Under the pieces are notes generated by a model. That model was not told where the DNA came from, did not search any database, and worked only from the letters and a program-made list of their open reading frames with translations. Shown here piece by piece: positions 36,099 through 44,780 of a stretch of DNA of 64,000 nt. The DNA comes from Actinomadura rayongensis (GTDB taxonomy: Bacteria > Actinomycetota > Actinomycetes > Streptosporangiales > Streptosporangiaceae). Location of the stretch: contig NZ_WUTW01000005.1 of assembly GCF_009831215.1 (NCBI RefSeq), positions 372,001-436,000 of the forward strand, in the 5' to 3' direction. Position 1 is the first letter of the stretch. Each line of letters starts with the position of its first letter. The translations under genes were made by a program, and so were the position numbers.

Positions 36099-36560
36099 TC
36101 AGGCCGTGCGGACGGTCTTCAGCGTCCCGGTGCCCGGCCACGCGTCCGGCCAGCCGGTGTCGAACGTGATCACGGCGAGCGTGCAGGTCGGGTAGGCGGC
36201 CGGGCCCTCGCCGGCGAGGTCGAACACGAGCTGCTGCACGGACGGGTTGTGCCCGACGAGCAGCAGCGTCCCCGGCGCGTCGGACTCGCGGACGAGCCGG
36301 GCCAGGACGGACGCGTCGTTGTCGTAGATCAGCGGCTCGTAGTCGGTGGGCACGTCGATCGCCAGCGCGTCCAGCGTCTCGCGGGTGCGGACGGCGGTGG
36401 AGCACAGCGCGGCGCCCGGGACCAGGCCGTTCGCGCGCAGCCAGTCGCCGGCCGCCGCCGCGTCGGCGCGTCCGCGCGGGGCCAGCGGGCGGGCCGCGTC
36501 GGGCATGTCCCCGCCGTCCACGGCCTTGGCGTGCCGCAGGACGAGGAGGGTGGACGTCAC
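36099..36560 (-). CDS. SixA-like histidine phosphatase
   Basis: A 153-residue histidine-phosphatase-superfamily protein of the SixA type. The phosphohistidine motif is L-R-H-A-K (His9), with Arg in TAVRTRETL and the second catalytic His in LLVGHNPSV. SixA removes phosphate from phosphohistidine signalling domains; actinobacterial versions are uncharacterised. The GTG start overlaps the stop of a 37-residue membrane protein, so both are translated together. Confidence 0.9.
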   Translation of the reverse strand: MTSTLLVLRHAKAVDGGDMPDAARPLAPRGRADAAAAGDWLRANGLVPGAALCSTAVRTRETLDALAIDVPTDYEPLIYDNDASVLARLVRESDAPGTLLLVGHNPSVQQLVFDLAGEGPAAYPTCTLAVITFDTGWPDAWPGTGTLKTVRTA

Positions 36561-36670
36561 GGCGCCACCAGGGCCGCGAGGCCGAACAGGACGAGAATGA
36601 TGCCGAGCATCCCGACCAGGGCGATCGTGAAGCCCTTGGGGCCGGACATCATGGACTTTCCGCCGCTCAC
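36557..36670 (-). CDS. 37-residue single-span membrane protein
   Basis: A mini-protein: short basic head (SGGKSMMSGPKG) and one membrane helix (FTIALVGMLGIILVLFGLAA) with a tiny tail. Evidence that it is real: GAGGAGG six bases before the GTG, and a GTGA overlap with the phosphatase start. It may anchor or couple the phosphatase at the membrane; that role is inferred from the coupling only. Confidence 0.7.
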   Translation of the reverse strand: MSGGKSMMSGPKGFTIALVGMLGIILVLFGLAALVAP

Positions 36671-36761
36671 CGGGCGCCTCCTCGACTGGGGTCGTCCCCA
36701 GCGTACGGGCGGTCCGCGCGTGTCCCGCCCGGGGGCGGGGTCCGGGCGGGGCACGCGCCGT

Positions 36762-39053
36762 TCAGGCCGCCGCGATCGGGTCCGCGCGGCGCTTGGACAC
36801 GACGACGGCCGCGACCACCACCGCGAGCGCCGCCACCGCGATGCCGGTCCGCAGCCACGGGTTCCCCGCGTGGGTGACGACGGCGTCCGCGATCAGCAGC
36901 GCGACCAGGTTCATCACCTTGATCAGCGGGTTGATCGCCGGTCCCGCGGTGTCCTTGAACGGGTCGCCGACCGTGTCGCCGATGACGGTCGCGGCGTGCG
37001 CGTCGCCGCCCTTGCCGCCATGCGCGCCCTCTTCGACCAGTTTCTTGGCGTTGTCCCAGGCGCCGCCGGAGTTGGCCAGGAACACGGCCATGAGCACGCC
37101 CGTGCCGATCGCGCCGCCGAGGAACGCGCCGAGCGGCGCGTAGCCGAGGGCGAAGCCGAGCGCGATCGGGGTGAGGATCGCGAGCAGGCCCGGGGTGGCC
37201 AGTTCGCGCTGGGCGTCGCGGGTGCAGATGTCCACGACGCGGTCGTAGTCGGGCTTCTCGGTGCCGTCCATGATGCCGGGCTTGGTGCGGAACTGCTCGC
37301 GGACCTCGACGACGACGCGTCCGGCGGCCCGTCCGACGGCCGCGATGGCGAGGCCCGCGAACAGGAACACCACGGCCCCGCCCGCGATGAGGCCGACCAG
37401 GACGTTCGGGCTGTCGATGGACAGGCTGAACGACGCGAACGGGCCGAGCGCGTCCTTGGCGTCCGCGCTCGTGCCGCCGAGGGCGTCCACGACCGTCGTG
37501 CGGAACGAGCCGAACAGCGCGGTCGCGGCGAGGACGGCCGTCGCGATCGCGATGCCCTTGGTGATCGCCTTGGTGGTGTTGCCGACGGCGTCGAGGCGTT
37601 CGAGCACCGCCGCCGCCTCGCCGGTGACGTCGCCGGACATCTCGGCGATGCCCTGCGCGTTGTCGGAGACGGGACCGAACGCGTCCATCGACACGATGAC
37701 GCCGACGGTGGTGAGCAGGCCCGTCCCGGCCATCGCGACGGCGAACAGCGCCACCGTCGTGTTGCCGAAGCCCAGCAGGAACGCGCCATAGACGGCCGCG
37801 CCGATCACCAGCGCGGTGTAGACGGCGGACTCCAGGCCGAGTGAGATCCCGGCGAGGACGACCGTGGCCGGGCCGGTGCGGGAGCTGTTCGCGACCTCCT
37901 GGACGGGTTTGCGCGTCGTCTCGGTGAAGTAGCCGGTGAGGAGCTGGATGACGCTCGCGAGGACGATCCCGATGAGCACGGCGCCGAGCGCGATCCACCG
38001 TGGGTCGTGGTCCAGGGCGCGGACGTGCGGGTCGGTCACGCCTTTGAGGTCTGCGAACGACGACGGCAGGTAGGTGAACGCAGCCACTGCCACGAGGACC
38101 GCTGAGACGATCGCGGATACGAAGAAGCCGCGGTTGATGGCCGTCATGCCCGTCCGGTCCTTGGCGCGGGGGGCGACGGCGAGGATGCCGATCACGGCCG
38201 TCACGACGCCGATCATCGGTACGAGCAGCGGGAAAACGAGCCCCTGCGTACCGAACGCCGCGACACCGAGGATCAGCGCGGCGACGAGCATCACCGCGTA
38301 CGACTCGAACAGGTCGGCGGCCATGCCCGCGCAGTCGCCGACGTTGTCGCCCACGTTGTCGGCGATGGTGGCGGCATTGCGTGGATCGTCCTCGGGGATG
38401 CCCTGCTCGACCTTGCCGACCAGGTCGGCGCCGACGTCGGCGGCCTTGGTGAAGATGCCGCCGCCGACCCGCATGAACATGGCGAGCAGCGCGGCGCCGA
38501 ACCCGAAGCCCTCCAGCACCTTGGGGGCGTCGCCCCGGTAGGCGAGGACGACGACGGCCGCGCCGAACAGCCCGAGCCCGACCGTGCACATTCCGGCGAC
38601 GCCGCCGGTGCGGAACGCGATGCGCAGCGCGGCGCGCTCGCCCTGCTGCTCGTCGCGCGCGGCGGCGGCGACGCGGACGTTGCCGCGCACGGCGAGCCAC
38701 ATGCCGAGGAAGCCGGTGGCGGCGGAGAACAGGGCGCCGACGACGAAGAAGACGGACCGTCCGATCCGTTCGCCCGTGCCGTCGGCGGGGAGCAGGAGCA
38801 GGGCGAACGGGATGAGCACGACGAACACGGCGACCGTGCGGAACTGGCGCTGGAGGTAGGCGAGCGCGCCCTCCTGGACGGCCTTCGCTATCTCGCGCAT
38901 CTTCTCGGTGCCCTGGCCCGCCGCGAGCACTTCGCGGACGAGGACGGCGGCGACGGCGAGGGCGAGCAGCGCGACTCCGGCGACGATGACGACCAGTGCG
39001 AGATCGGCGCCCTGCAGTTCGAGATCACTGGCAGAGAGGGAGGATTCGGACAT
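36762..39053 (-). CDS. hppA: Membrane proton-pumping pyrophosphatase
   Basis: A 763-residue H+-translocating inorganic pyrophosphatase with about 16 membrane helices. The PPi-binding loops are present: GGGIFTKAADVGADLVGKVE (residues about 195-215), DNVGDNVGDCAGMAADLFESY, and the C-terminal GDTVGDPFKDTAGPAINPLIK. The segment GNTTKAIT carries Lys495 and Thr498, where K+-dependent enzymes have Ala and Gly/Ala, so it belongs to the K+-independent class. It converts PPi into a proton gradient. The ATG at 39053 has GAGGAGG upstream. Confidence 0.96.
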   Translation of the reverse strand: MSESSLSASDLELQGADLALVVIVAGVALLALAVAAVLVREVLAAGQGTEKMREIAKAVQEGALAYLQRQFRTVAVFVVLIPFALLLLPADGTGERIGRSVFFVVGALFSAATGFLGMWLAVRGNVRVAAAARDEQQGERAALRIAFRTGGVAGMCTVGLGLFGAAVVVLAYRGDAPKVLEGFGFGAALLAMFMRVGGGIFTKAADVGADLVGKVEQGIPEDDPRNAATIADNVGDNVGDCAGMAADLFESYAVMLVAALILGVAAFGTQGLVFPLLVPMIGVVTAVIGILAVAPRAKDRTGMTAINRGFFVSAIVSAVLVAVAAFTYLPSSFADLKGVTDPHVRALDHDPRWIALGAVLIGIVLASVIQLLTGYFTETTRKPVQEVANSSRTGPATVVLAGISLGLESAVYTALVIGAAVYGAFLLGFGNTTVALFAVAMAGTGLLTTVGVIVSMDAFGPVSDNAQGIAEMSGDVTGEAAAVLERLDAVGNTTKAITKGIAIATAVLAATALFGSFRTTVVDALGGTSADAKDALGPFASFSLSIDSPNVLVGLIAGGAVVFLFAGLAIAAVGRAAGRVVVEVREQFRTKPGIMDGTEKPDYDRVVDICTRDAQRELATPGLLAILTPIALGFALGYAPLGAFLGGAIGTGVLMAVFLANSGGAWDNAKKLVEEGAHGGKGGDAHAATVIGDTVGDPFKDTAGPAINPLIKVMNLVALLIADAVVTHAGNPWLRTGIAVAALAVVVAAVVVSKRRADPIAAA

Positions 39054-39179
39054 CCGTCCTCCTCGACGGGGGGTGGTGACGCCGCACCACACGAGGGGTG
39101 ATTCACCACTCATACCCACTAAACGTGACACAGAACACACACCTCGCGGGAGGCGTTCCTTGGCCGCTCGCGTTGCTGT

Positions 39180-39185
39180 TAACTT
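39180..39185 (+). promoter_or_regulatory. Leaderless-type -10 (TAACTT)
   Basis: TAACTT ends six bases before the GTG at 39192, the spacing at which transcription would start on or next to the start codon. No ribosome site precedes that codon. Confidence 0.45.
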
Positions 39186-39191
39186 CGTCCG

Positions 39192-40127
39192 GTGGGCGAC
39201 ATGCGTGCACGCGCGGAGACGATCGGTGACTTCGCATCAGCCTTACGAGATCTTCGCGCCTCGGTCGGCAACCCGTCTTTTCGCGAGATGTCCGGACGCT
39301 CCGGGGCGATCTCCCACACGACGCTGCACGAGGCGACCAAGGGCAACCGGCTCCCGAGCTGGGGGACGACCGCCGAGTTCGTCAAGGCGTGCGGCGCGGA
39401 CCCGGCCGACTACCGCGAACGCTGGGAGGCGGCGAACCGCGCCGTCCGCTCGGCGGGCGCCGAGAGCGCCCTGGAGCCCGTCGCTCCCGAGCCGTACCGC
39501 GAGACGCCTGAGCGCACGCCCGCCGCGCCCGGCGAGACCGCGCCCGGCGAGACCGCGGCCGACGGCCCCGCGCCGGTGCGCCGCCGGCCCGCCCGCGCGG
39601 CGATCACGGTCGCGCTCGCGGCGGGCGCCGTGGGCGCCGTGGTCATCGGCGCGACCCTCCTGAGCCGGGGTCCCGGATCCGGGCGCGGCCCGTCCGCCGA
39701 CCCGTCGCAGGCGGCGCTGTCGGCGGCCGACTGCCCGGTGCACGCGTCCAGCCCGCCGCTGGCCCCGCCGACGCACCGGGGCGACGCGGCGACGTTCATC
39801 GCCGACATCACGCTGCCCGACTGCACGACCGTCCCCGGCGGCCGGAGCCTGACCAAGGTGTGGCGGTTCAAGAACTCCGGGACCGTTCCGTGGCAGGGCT
39901 ATTCGCTGCGGCGCCTCGGCGTCCCGCAGCGGGCCGACCAATGCCAGACCATTTCCGACGTGCCGGTGAACGACACCGAGCCCGGGAAGATGGTGGACAT
40001 CCGCACGGACGTCCTCACGCCGAGAAAGCCGGGCCTGTGCTACGTCCGGTTCAAGATGGTGGACGCGGCCGGGAAGGTGGCGTTCCCCGGGAGCCGTCCG
40101 GTCACGTTCCAGCTCATCGTCCGGTGA
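39192..40127 (+). CDS. HTH - transmembrane - NBR1-Ig-like protein
   Basis: A 311-residue protein with three parts: a cytoplasmic XRE-like helix-turn-helix (residues 10-75, LRDLRASVGNPSFREMSG... TTLHEATKGNRLPSW), an acidic Pro/Glu linker, one membrane helix (residues 137-158) and an extracellular NBR1-like Ig domain (about 195-311; ATFIADITLPDC, K-V-W-R-F-K-N-S-G-T-V-P-W, and the terminal beta strands). It looks like a one-component membrane regulator with an outside sensor or scaffold. The GTG at 39192 is chosen for the -10 six bases upstream; an ATG three codons later is possible. It is divergent from hppA. Confidence 0.82.
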   Translation: MGDMRARAETIGDFASALRDLRASVGNPSFREMSGRSGAISHTTLHEATKGNRLPSWGTTAEFVKACGADPADYRERWEAANRAVRSAGAESALEPVAPEPYRETPERTPAAPGETAPGETAADGPAPVRRRPARAAITVALAAGAVGAVVIGATLLSRGPGSGRGPSADPSQAALSAADCPVHASSPPLAPPTHRGDAATFIADITLPDCTTVPGGRSLTKVWRFKNSGTVPWQGYSLRRLGVPQRADQCQTISDVPVNDTEPGKMVDIRTDVLTPRKPGLCYVRFKMVDAAGKVAFPGSRPVTFQLIVR

Positions 40128-40129
40128 AG

Positions 40130-40165
40130 GGGTTCCCCGCCGTTTCGTAGGACGGCGGGGAACCC
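40130..40165. terminator. Bidirectional terminator hairpin
   Basis: A 14-base perfect stem (GGGTTCCCCGCCGT at 40130-40143 with 40152-40165) and eight-base loop, followed by TTTCCT, between convergent genes. Confidence 0.8.
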
Positions 40166-40170
40166 TTTCC

Positions 40171-41109
40171 TCAGGAGAGCGCGATCCCGCGGTAGTAGGC
40201 CTTGAGGATCCGCGCGTACGTCCAGCCCGCGTTGGCCTTGTCGCGCGAGCCGTACTGCGACATCCAGTTCCCGTCGACCCACGCGCCGCACGCGGTCGTG
40301 GTCGAGCAGTACTGGGCGTGGAGGATCTTCCCGTCCCGGGTCATCCGGGTGCCCCAGGTCGCGTCCACGGCGGCGCTGGTCCGCTGCTGCGCCGAGCCGG
40401 GCTTGTAGACCTGGCTCGACGTGGTGTCGTAGACGTCGAAGCACTGGTTCCACGACGTTCTGCGCGTGGAGTGCAGCGCCCAGTACCAGCCGTAACTCTT
40501 GACGGCCATCGCGCCGGCCTTCAGCGACTCCTGCGGCCAGCCCGCCTTCCACTCGTTGGGCAGGACGTTCTTGACGTAGGTCCTGAAGTCCACCCGGTCC
40601 ACGCGTCCGGCGGACACCCGGTACACGAGGATCGAAGTGGGCAGTTTGCTGTTCGTGCCGTCGGTCTTGCACTGGCTCGGCGGCGTCGAACTCAGGAGCT
40701 GGTGCGAGGCGTTCTGGTTCTTCAGCCCCGCGTTCAGGTTGCCCTTGGCGCCGGCCTTGAAGTCCTGATACCGGCCGCCGTAATTGCTGTTGAAGTAGAC
40801 CCGCGCCGTCTTACCGGTGCGGTTCCACACCGAGGCGGCATGGTTCTTCACACAGACGCCTTTTCCGGCGCCGCCCCCCTTGAAGTCGTAGCACGACGGC
40901 TGCGCCGCGCCATAGTCGGCGACGGATCCGGTGAAGTCTGACACCGACCCCTTGTTGTCGCTGTTGTAGTAGTAACAGAACTCGCCGCTGTCGCACACAC
41001 CGTTGCGGCTGGCCGCCAGGGCGGGCGACGACGCGACGACGAACGCCGTCCCGCCGAGCGCCGCCGCGGCCGTCACCGCACCGATCCGCCGAATGGTCCG
41101 TCTCGACAC
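40171..41109 (-). CDS. Secreted I36-domain / SpoIID-LytB protein
   Basis: A 312-residue secreted protein. The signal peptide ends near residue 33 (ALAAS). Residues 36-135 are an I36 (peptidase-inhibitor, beta/gamma-crystallin-like) domain with the six-Cys pattern and NKGSVSDFTGSVADYG. Residues 155-300 are a SpoIID/LytB domain (FRTYVKNVLPNEW, ESLKAGAMAVKSYGWYWA). SpoIID strips stem peptides from or cleaves glycan; here the context is vegetative wall remodelling. It follows the M23 gene on the same strand by 27 bases and shares the I36 domain with it. Confidence 0.85.
   Translation of the reverse strand: MSRRTIRRIGAVTAAAALGGTAFVVASSPALAASRNGVCDSGEFCYYYNSDNKGSVSDFTGSVADYGAAQPSCYDFKGGGAGKGVCVKNHAASVWNRTGKTARVYFNSNYGGRYQDFKAGAKGNLNAGLKNQNASHQLLSSTPPSQCKTDGTNSKLPTSILVYRVSAGRVDRVDFRTYVKNVLPNEWKAGWPQESLKAGAMAVKSYGWYWALHSTRRTSWNQCFDVYDTTSSQVYKPGSAQQRTSAAVDATWGTRMTRDGKILHAQYCSTTTACGAWVDGNWMSQYGSRDKANAGWTYARILKAYYRGIALS
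40928..41007 (-). repeat. 80-base near-identical repeat (copy 1)
   Basis: This stretch, coding the start of the I36 domain, matches 41849-41928 at 79 of 80 bases, including synonymous positions. The copies are 921 bases apart in adjacent genes. Confidence 0.9.
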
Positions 41110-41136
41110 AGCCGTCCCTTTCTCCGAGGCCGCGCG

Positions 41137-42024
41137 TCAGCGGACGTTGTAGCCCTGGGACTGCCAGAACGAGGTCGGGTTGGGGTTGTCCAGGTGCGGG
41201 TCGCCGACGCTCTTGGCCGCGTGCGTCTGCCGCCCGAGCCGCATTTCGACGTGCGTGTGCCCGGCCCCGCTGCTGGAGACGCCGCGCCACGACTCCTGCG
41301 CGATGAGCTGGCCGCGCGCGATCGTCTGCCCCGTCCGCAGCGAGGACAGCGGAGCGGAGTGCAGGTAGATCACGGTCTTCTTCAGCGAGGCGTTGTAGAC
41401 GGCGATCGTGGAGAGCCCGCCGCTGCCGGTGCGCCCGCGCGCGATGTAGATGACCTGCCCACTGACCAGGGCGTACACGTTCGAGCCGACCCGCCGGGCG
41501 ATGTCGATGCCCTCGTGCCGCCCGGGGGTGCTGGAGTAGCCGTCGAAGCCGCAGCTGATCCGTCCGCCGCTGGTCTTGTAGAGCGCGTAGGACATGTTGG
41601 TGCGCGACGCCGGGGCGAACTGGTGCGAGGCGTTCTGGTTCTTGAGCCCGGCCTTCAGGTTGCCCTTGGCACCGGCCTTGAAGTCCTGGTACGTGCCGCC
41701 GTAGTTGCTGTTGTAGTAGACCCGGACGGTCTTACTACTGCGGTTCCACACCGAGGCGGCGTGGTTCTTCACGCAGACGCCCTTACCGGCCCCCGCCCCC
41801 TTGAAGTCGTAACACGAGGGCTGCGAAGCCCCGTAATCGGCGACCGACCCGGTGAAGTCCGACACCGACCCCTTGTTGTCGCTGTTGTAGTAGTAACAGA
41901 ACTCGCCGCTGTCGCACACACCGTTGCGCCCCGCCGCCGAAGCGGGCGACGCGAGGGCGACGACCGTCCCGCCGAGCGCGAACACGGCAGCCGCCACGGC
42001 ACCGAACTTGCTGAACGTCTTCAT
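41137..42024 (-). CDS. Secreted I36-domain / M23 metallopeptidase
   Basis: A 295-residue secreted endopeptidase. Signal peptide to about residue 31 (ASPASAAG), the same I36 domain as its neighbour (residues 33-135), then an M23 LytM-type zinc peptidase: His170-x3-Asp174 (RHEGID) and His256-x-His258 (HTHVEM) supply the zinc ligands. It should cut peptide cross-links in peptidoglycan. The N-terminal I36 domain may target the wall or regulate the enzyme. A perfect 15-base palindrome lies 28-42 bases upstream of the ATG. Confidence 0.9.
   Translation of the reverse strand: MKTFSKFGAVAAAVFALGGTVVALASPASAAGRNGVCDSGEFCYYYNSDNKGSVSDFTGSVADYGASQPSCYDFKGAGAGKGVCVKNHAASVWNRSSKTVRVYYNSNYGGTYQDFKAGAKGNLKAGLKNQNASHQFAPASRTNMSYALYKTSGGRISCGFDGYSSTPGRHEGIDIARRVGSNVYALVSGQVIYIARGRTGSGGLSTIAVYNASLKKTVIYLHSAPLSSLRTGQTIARGQLIAQESWRGVSSSGAGHTHVEMRLGRQTHAAKSVGDPHLDNPNPTSFWQSQGYNVR
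41849..41928 (-). repeat. 80-base near-identical repeat (copy 2)
   Basis: Second copy of the repeat at 40928-41007, in the M23 gene. Confidence 0.9.
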
Positions 42025-42051
42025 GCCATCCTCCTGGGGTTTCCTTGCGTG

Positions 42052-42066
42052 TTTCGGATTCCGAAA
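42052..42066. promoter_or_regulatory. 15-base palindrome before the M23 gene
   Basis: TTTCGGA-T-TCCGAAA is exact, in the 46-base gap between the M15-like gene stop and the M23 start. It may be an operator for the M23-SpoIID pair, or part of a weak terminator of the M15-like gene. Confidence 0.45.
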
Positions 42067-42070
42067 AAGA

Positions 42071-42916
42071 TCAGCGACGCCGATATTCCTCCCACGTCAC
42101 GATCGGCACCTTGGGCCCGTCGTCCGGACGCCGGTTGGCAAGCCCGTTGAGCCCGAGGTAGTAGTCGCCGACCTGATGCTGAGCCTGCGGCGAAAGGTCG
42201 GTGTCATTGATCGCGGCGGCATGAATATGCCAAGGCCAGTCCCCCTGCTGAGGCGAACGCACCCAAGCAGCAAACCCGACACGCCGCAAAGCACGAGCAA
42301 CAGAAGTCCGGGTGGCGCCACTCATCCCCTTGACGGAGACATCGATGACACCGCCCCCGTCATGAGTCCCAGCAGAAGTAGGATCCCCACCGGGGTTATA
42401 AGACCCCTGCTCCAAAACAAGATCCCGCCCAGCCAGCCGCTCAGCCTCACCAAGCATCGCCCGCGTACGAGCATTAACAACAAACCCATCCAGAAAAACC
42501 CGACGCCCCGGCTCAACAACCCGCCCAACCGTGAACCGCCCACTCCCAAGCCGAACAAGCGAAGCCTTCCCCGGCAACCCATTGGCGGCAAGCCCCGAAT
42601 ACCCGAGCGACTTCTGATACTTCACATAAGCAGCAACAGTGGTGGTACCGAAGTACCCGTCCACCCACTTCTTATCGAGCAACCGCCGAGCGACCAAAGC
42701 CCGCTCAACAAGAAGCACACTGGCCTTGGCCCCCGGCGTGAGCGCGTCATCCGCCCGCCGAGGATCAATCTGCGCCGCCTTGACCGTGGCCTCCATGTCC
42801 AAGACAGGCAAAGCCCGAACCCCGACCCCCTGATCAGCCGAAGCCGCAGACCCCCCAACAAGACAAGACCCAAGCCCCACCGCCGCAAGCACAACACCGA
42901 ACACACGAATCTTCAT
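42071..42916 (-). CDS. Secreted M15-like zinc peptidase
   Basis: A 281-residue secreted protein. The signal peptide covers residues 1-27. A PG-binding-like helical region (residues 55-120, including DKKWVDGYFGTTTVAAYVKY shortened) precedes an M15/D-Ala-D-Ala carboxypeptidase-like domain: His185 and Asp192 in THDGGGVID, His230-x-His232 in WPWHIH. Ligands are complete, so wall carboxy- or endopeptidase activity is likely. Codon use is odd: many codons end in T in 42300-42900, unlike the G/C-ending neighbours. The ATG has GGGAGGG close upstream. Confidence 0.82.
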   Translation of the reverse strand: MKIRVFGVVLAAVGLGSCLVGGSAASADQGVGVRALPVLDMEATVKAAQIDPRRADDALTPGAKASVLLVERALVARRLLDKKWVDGYFGTTTVAAYVKYQKSLGYSGLAANGLPGKASLVRLGSGRFTVGRVVEPGRRVFLDGFVVNARTRAMLGEAERLAGRDLVLEQGSYNPGGDPTSAGTHDGGGVIDVSVKGMSGATRTSVARALRRVGFAAWVRSPQQGDWPWHIHAAAINDTDLSPQAQHQVGDYYLGLNGLANRRPDDGPKVPIVTWEEYRRR

Positions 42917-43236
42917 CGACCCTCCCAAGCGCGACCCGCCACGGCCGGTCCCCGTGGCAAGCCCCACCCTCACGGAGCGATCGGTGAACGCACAACAAGA
43001 TCGTGTTGTCAGCTTGTCCGACGGACTCTTTCGGACAGATGTCCACGTCATCTGACAGCGTTAACGCAGGTCAGAGCCCTGAACACCGCACCACCACAGG
43101 ACAACCGCCGACCCCTCGACACACCGTCGAGGCCCCGGTCGATCTCCCCGCCAACGCGCTCGCCGCCGAAGATCGTCAGCGAGGCAGTCCGCGTCCCCAA
43201 CGGCACCTCGAATGCACGCCGCCAGGGCCGCGAGCT
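42917..43236. other. Palindrome-rich gap
   Basis: No gene is seen on either strand. Three short exact palindromes cluster here: GTCCG-A-CGGAC (43016-43026), GGACA-GA-TGTCC (43033-43044) and GCGTTAACGC (43058-43067), with TCTGAC and GTCAGA at 43051-43056 and 43070-43075 flanking the last. The stretch serves as the promoter of the M15-like gene and of the broken regulator. Confidence 0.45.
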
Positions 43237-44166
43237 ATGAAACGCAACTTCTGTCCCGAAGGTATGCACGCCTTGGACAAGAGCGACAAAATGGTCGGCC
43301 AGCGGATCGCCGTCGCGCGGCGGCGGCGCGGGCTGGCCCAGATTCAGTTCGCCGACATGATCGGACGAAGTGAGAGCTGGGTGTCGAAAGTCGAGACGGG
43401 TGTGATCCGTCTGGACAATCTCAGCTTGGCCCGGTAGGTGCAGCACCGATGGTTCTTCGCGCAGGCGACCGCCACCGTCGTGTCAGTCCTCGACCTTCTG
43501 GGTCGCCAAGCGGACGCGGACGAGACGGCGAGCCGAATGCAAGCCGTCCGGGCTGGGCGCGTCCGACTGGACGACGAGACTTTCACCGGCTTGGAGCAGA
43601 CCACCTTGGGCTACCCGCGCGCGTACCGGTCGGTGTCGGCGTTCGCTCTGCTCGGCCCGGCCTACGGGACCATGAACGTCCTGGTCGAGCTGGCTCCCGA
43701 CGCGGGTGAGCATCGGAACCGGATCGTGTCGATGATCGGCCAGATGGGCGGGTTGATCGGCGTGATGCTGACGCTCGACGTCGGCGATCACGAGGCCGCG
43801 AAACACTGTTTGAGCATTGCCGCGCGTGCCGCCCAGCAGATCGGCGACCCCGAACTCATGGCCTTCACGCTCGGCTGCCGGGCCTTCCACGCCGCCTACA
43901 GCGGCGACGACCTCGCCTGCGAGCGCCTGGTCGATGCCGCCACCGTTCATACCGCACATATCGACCTGGCCGAGGGGTTCATCCGCGACCGGAGCCTTGA
44001 TAACGGCGCCGCTCACACGATCGACGCGCTGATGATCGTCGCCTCGACGCGGCACGCCGATAGCCTCCGCAGGGTGGAAGCTCTTTACGACATCGTCAAG
44101 GCGACTCGGACACCGGCCGTCCGGAGCCTGGGCGAGAAGCTGATCGAGCTGAAGGCCACGGCATGA
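43237..44166 (+). pseudogene. Broken XRE-family regulator
   Basis: An N-terminal helix-turn-helix (MVGQRIAVARRRRGLAQIQF, then IGRSESWVSKVETG) ends at a TAG at 43435-43437. The same frame resumes at once with GTG and continues for 242 codons of TPR-like helices (43438-44166; AFALLGPAYGTMNVLVELAP). Related Scr1-type or TPR regulators have about 100 or more residues between the HTH and the first repeats, which are missing, so an internal deletion probably joined the two parts and left a stop. The downstream half may still be translated on its own from GTG 43438. The true N-terminal start (43237, 43264 or 43291) is uncertain. Confidence 0.65.
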
Positions 44167-44780
44167 CCGCCTCTCATCGCGGGCTGATCGTGGATTTCGG
44201 CGGCGTGGTCACCACCGACTTCTACGCGGCCCTGCGCGCGTTCGGCGTCCGCGAGGGCTTGGGCGCCAACGCGGTGGAGCACATCCTGCGCGACACCGAC
44301 GAAGGTAGATCCGCACTGGCGGGCGTCGAGGATGGCAGCCTCCCCCAACGCGAGTACGAGCGGATTCTTGCTCGCCTGCTCGGCGTGGACTCGACGGGTC
44401 TGCTCGGCCGAATGCTGGCCGACCTGGAGCCGTGCCCGCCGGTTCTCGATTTGATCGGTCGGGCGCGGGCCGCCGGGATCGCCACGGCGGTGCTGTCGAA
44501 CTCGTGGGGCACCGGCGAGTACGACCCCTATGACGGCTACGACCTAGAGGAACGGTTCGACGCCGTCGTGATCTCCGACCAGGTCGGTCTGCGCAAACCC
44601 GACCCGCAGATCTACCTGCTGGCCGCCGAGAAGATCGGGACTGACGCGCGCGAATGCGTGTTCGTCGACGACACCGCCCACAACCTGCCGCCCGCCGAGA
44701 AGCTCGGCATGGCGACGGTCCACTTCTCTGACGTCTCTACCGGAATCGCGAAGATCGAAAAGCTCCTGCGTCTGGGATAG
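44163..44780 (+). CDS. HAD-family hydrolase
   Basis: A 205-residue HAD subfamily IA protein. Motif I reads DFGGVVTT: the first Asp (nucleophile) is kept, and the second position, usually Asp, is Gly, which is seen in several HAD-IA groups such as Acad10-like and YihX-like proteins. LSNSWG is motif II, RKPDPQIY motif III and FVDDTAHNL motif IV. Substrate unknown. ATGA overlap with the preceding TPR-like frame couples their translation. Confidence 0.85.
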   Translation: MTASHRGLIVDFGGVVTTDFYAALRAFGVREGLGANAVEHILRDTDEGRSALAGVEDGSLPQREYERILARLLGVDSTGLLGRMLADLEPCPPVLDLIGRARAAGIATAVLSNSWGTGEYDPYDGYDLEERFDAVVISDQVGLRKPDPQIYLLAAEKIGTDARECVFVDDTAHNLPPAEKLGMATVHFSDVSTGIAKIEKLLRLG

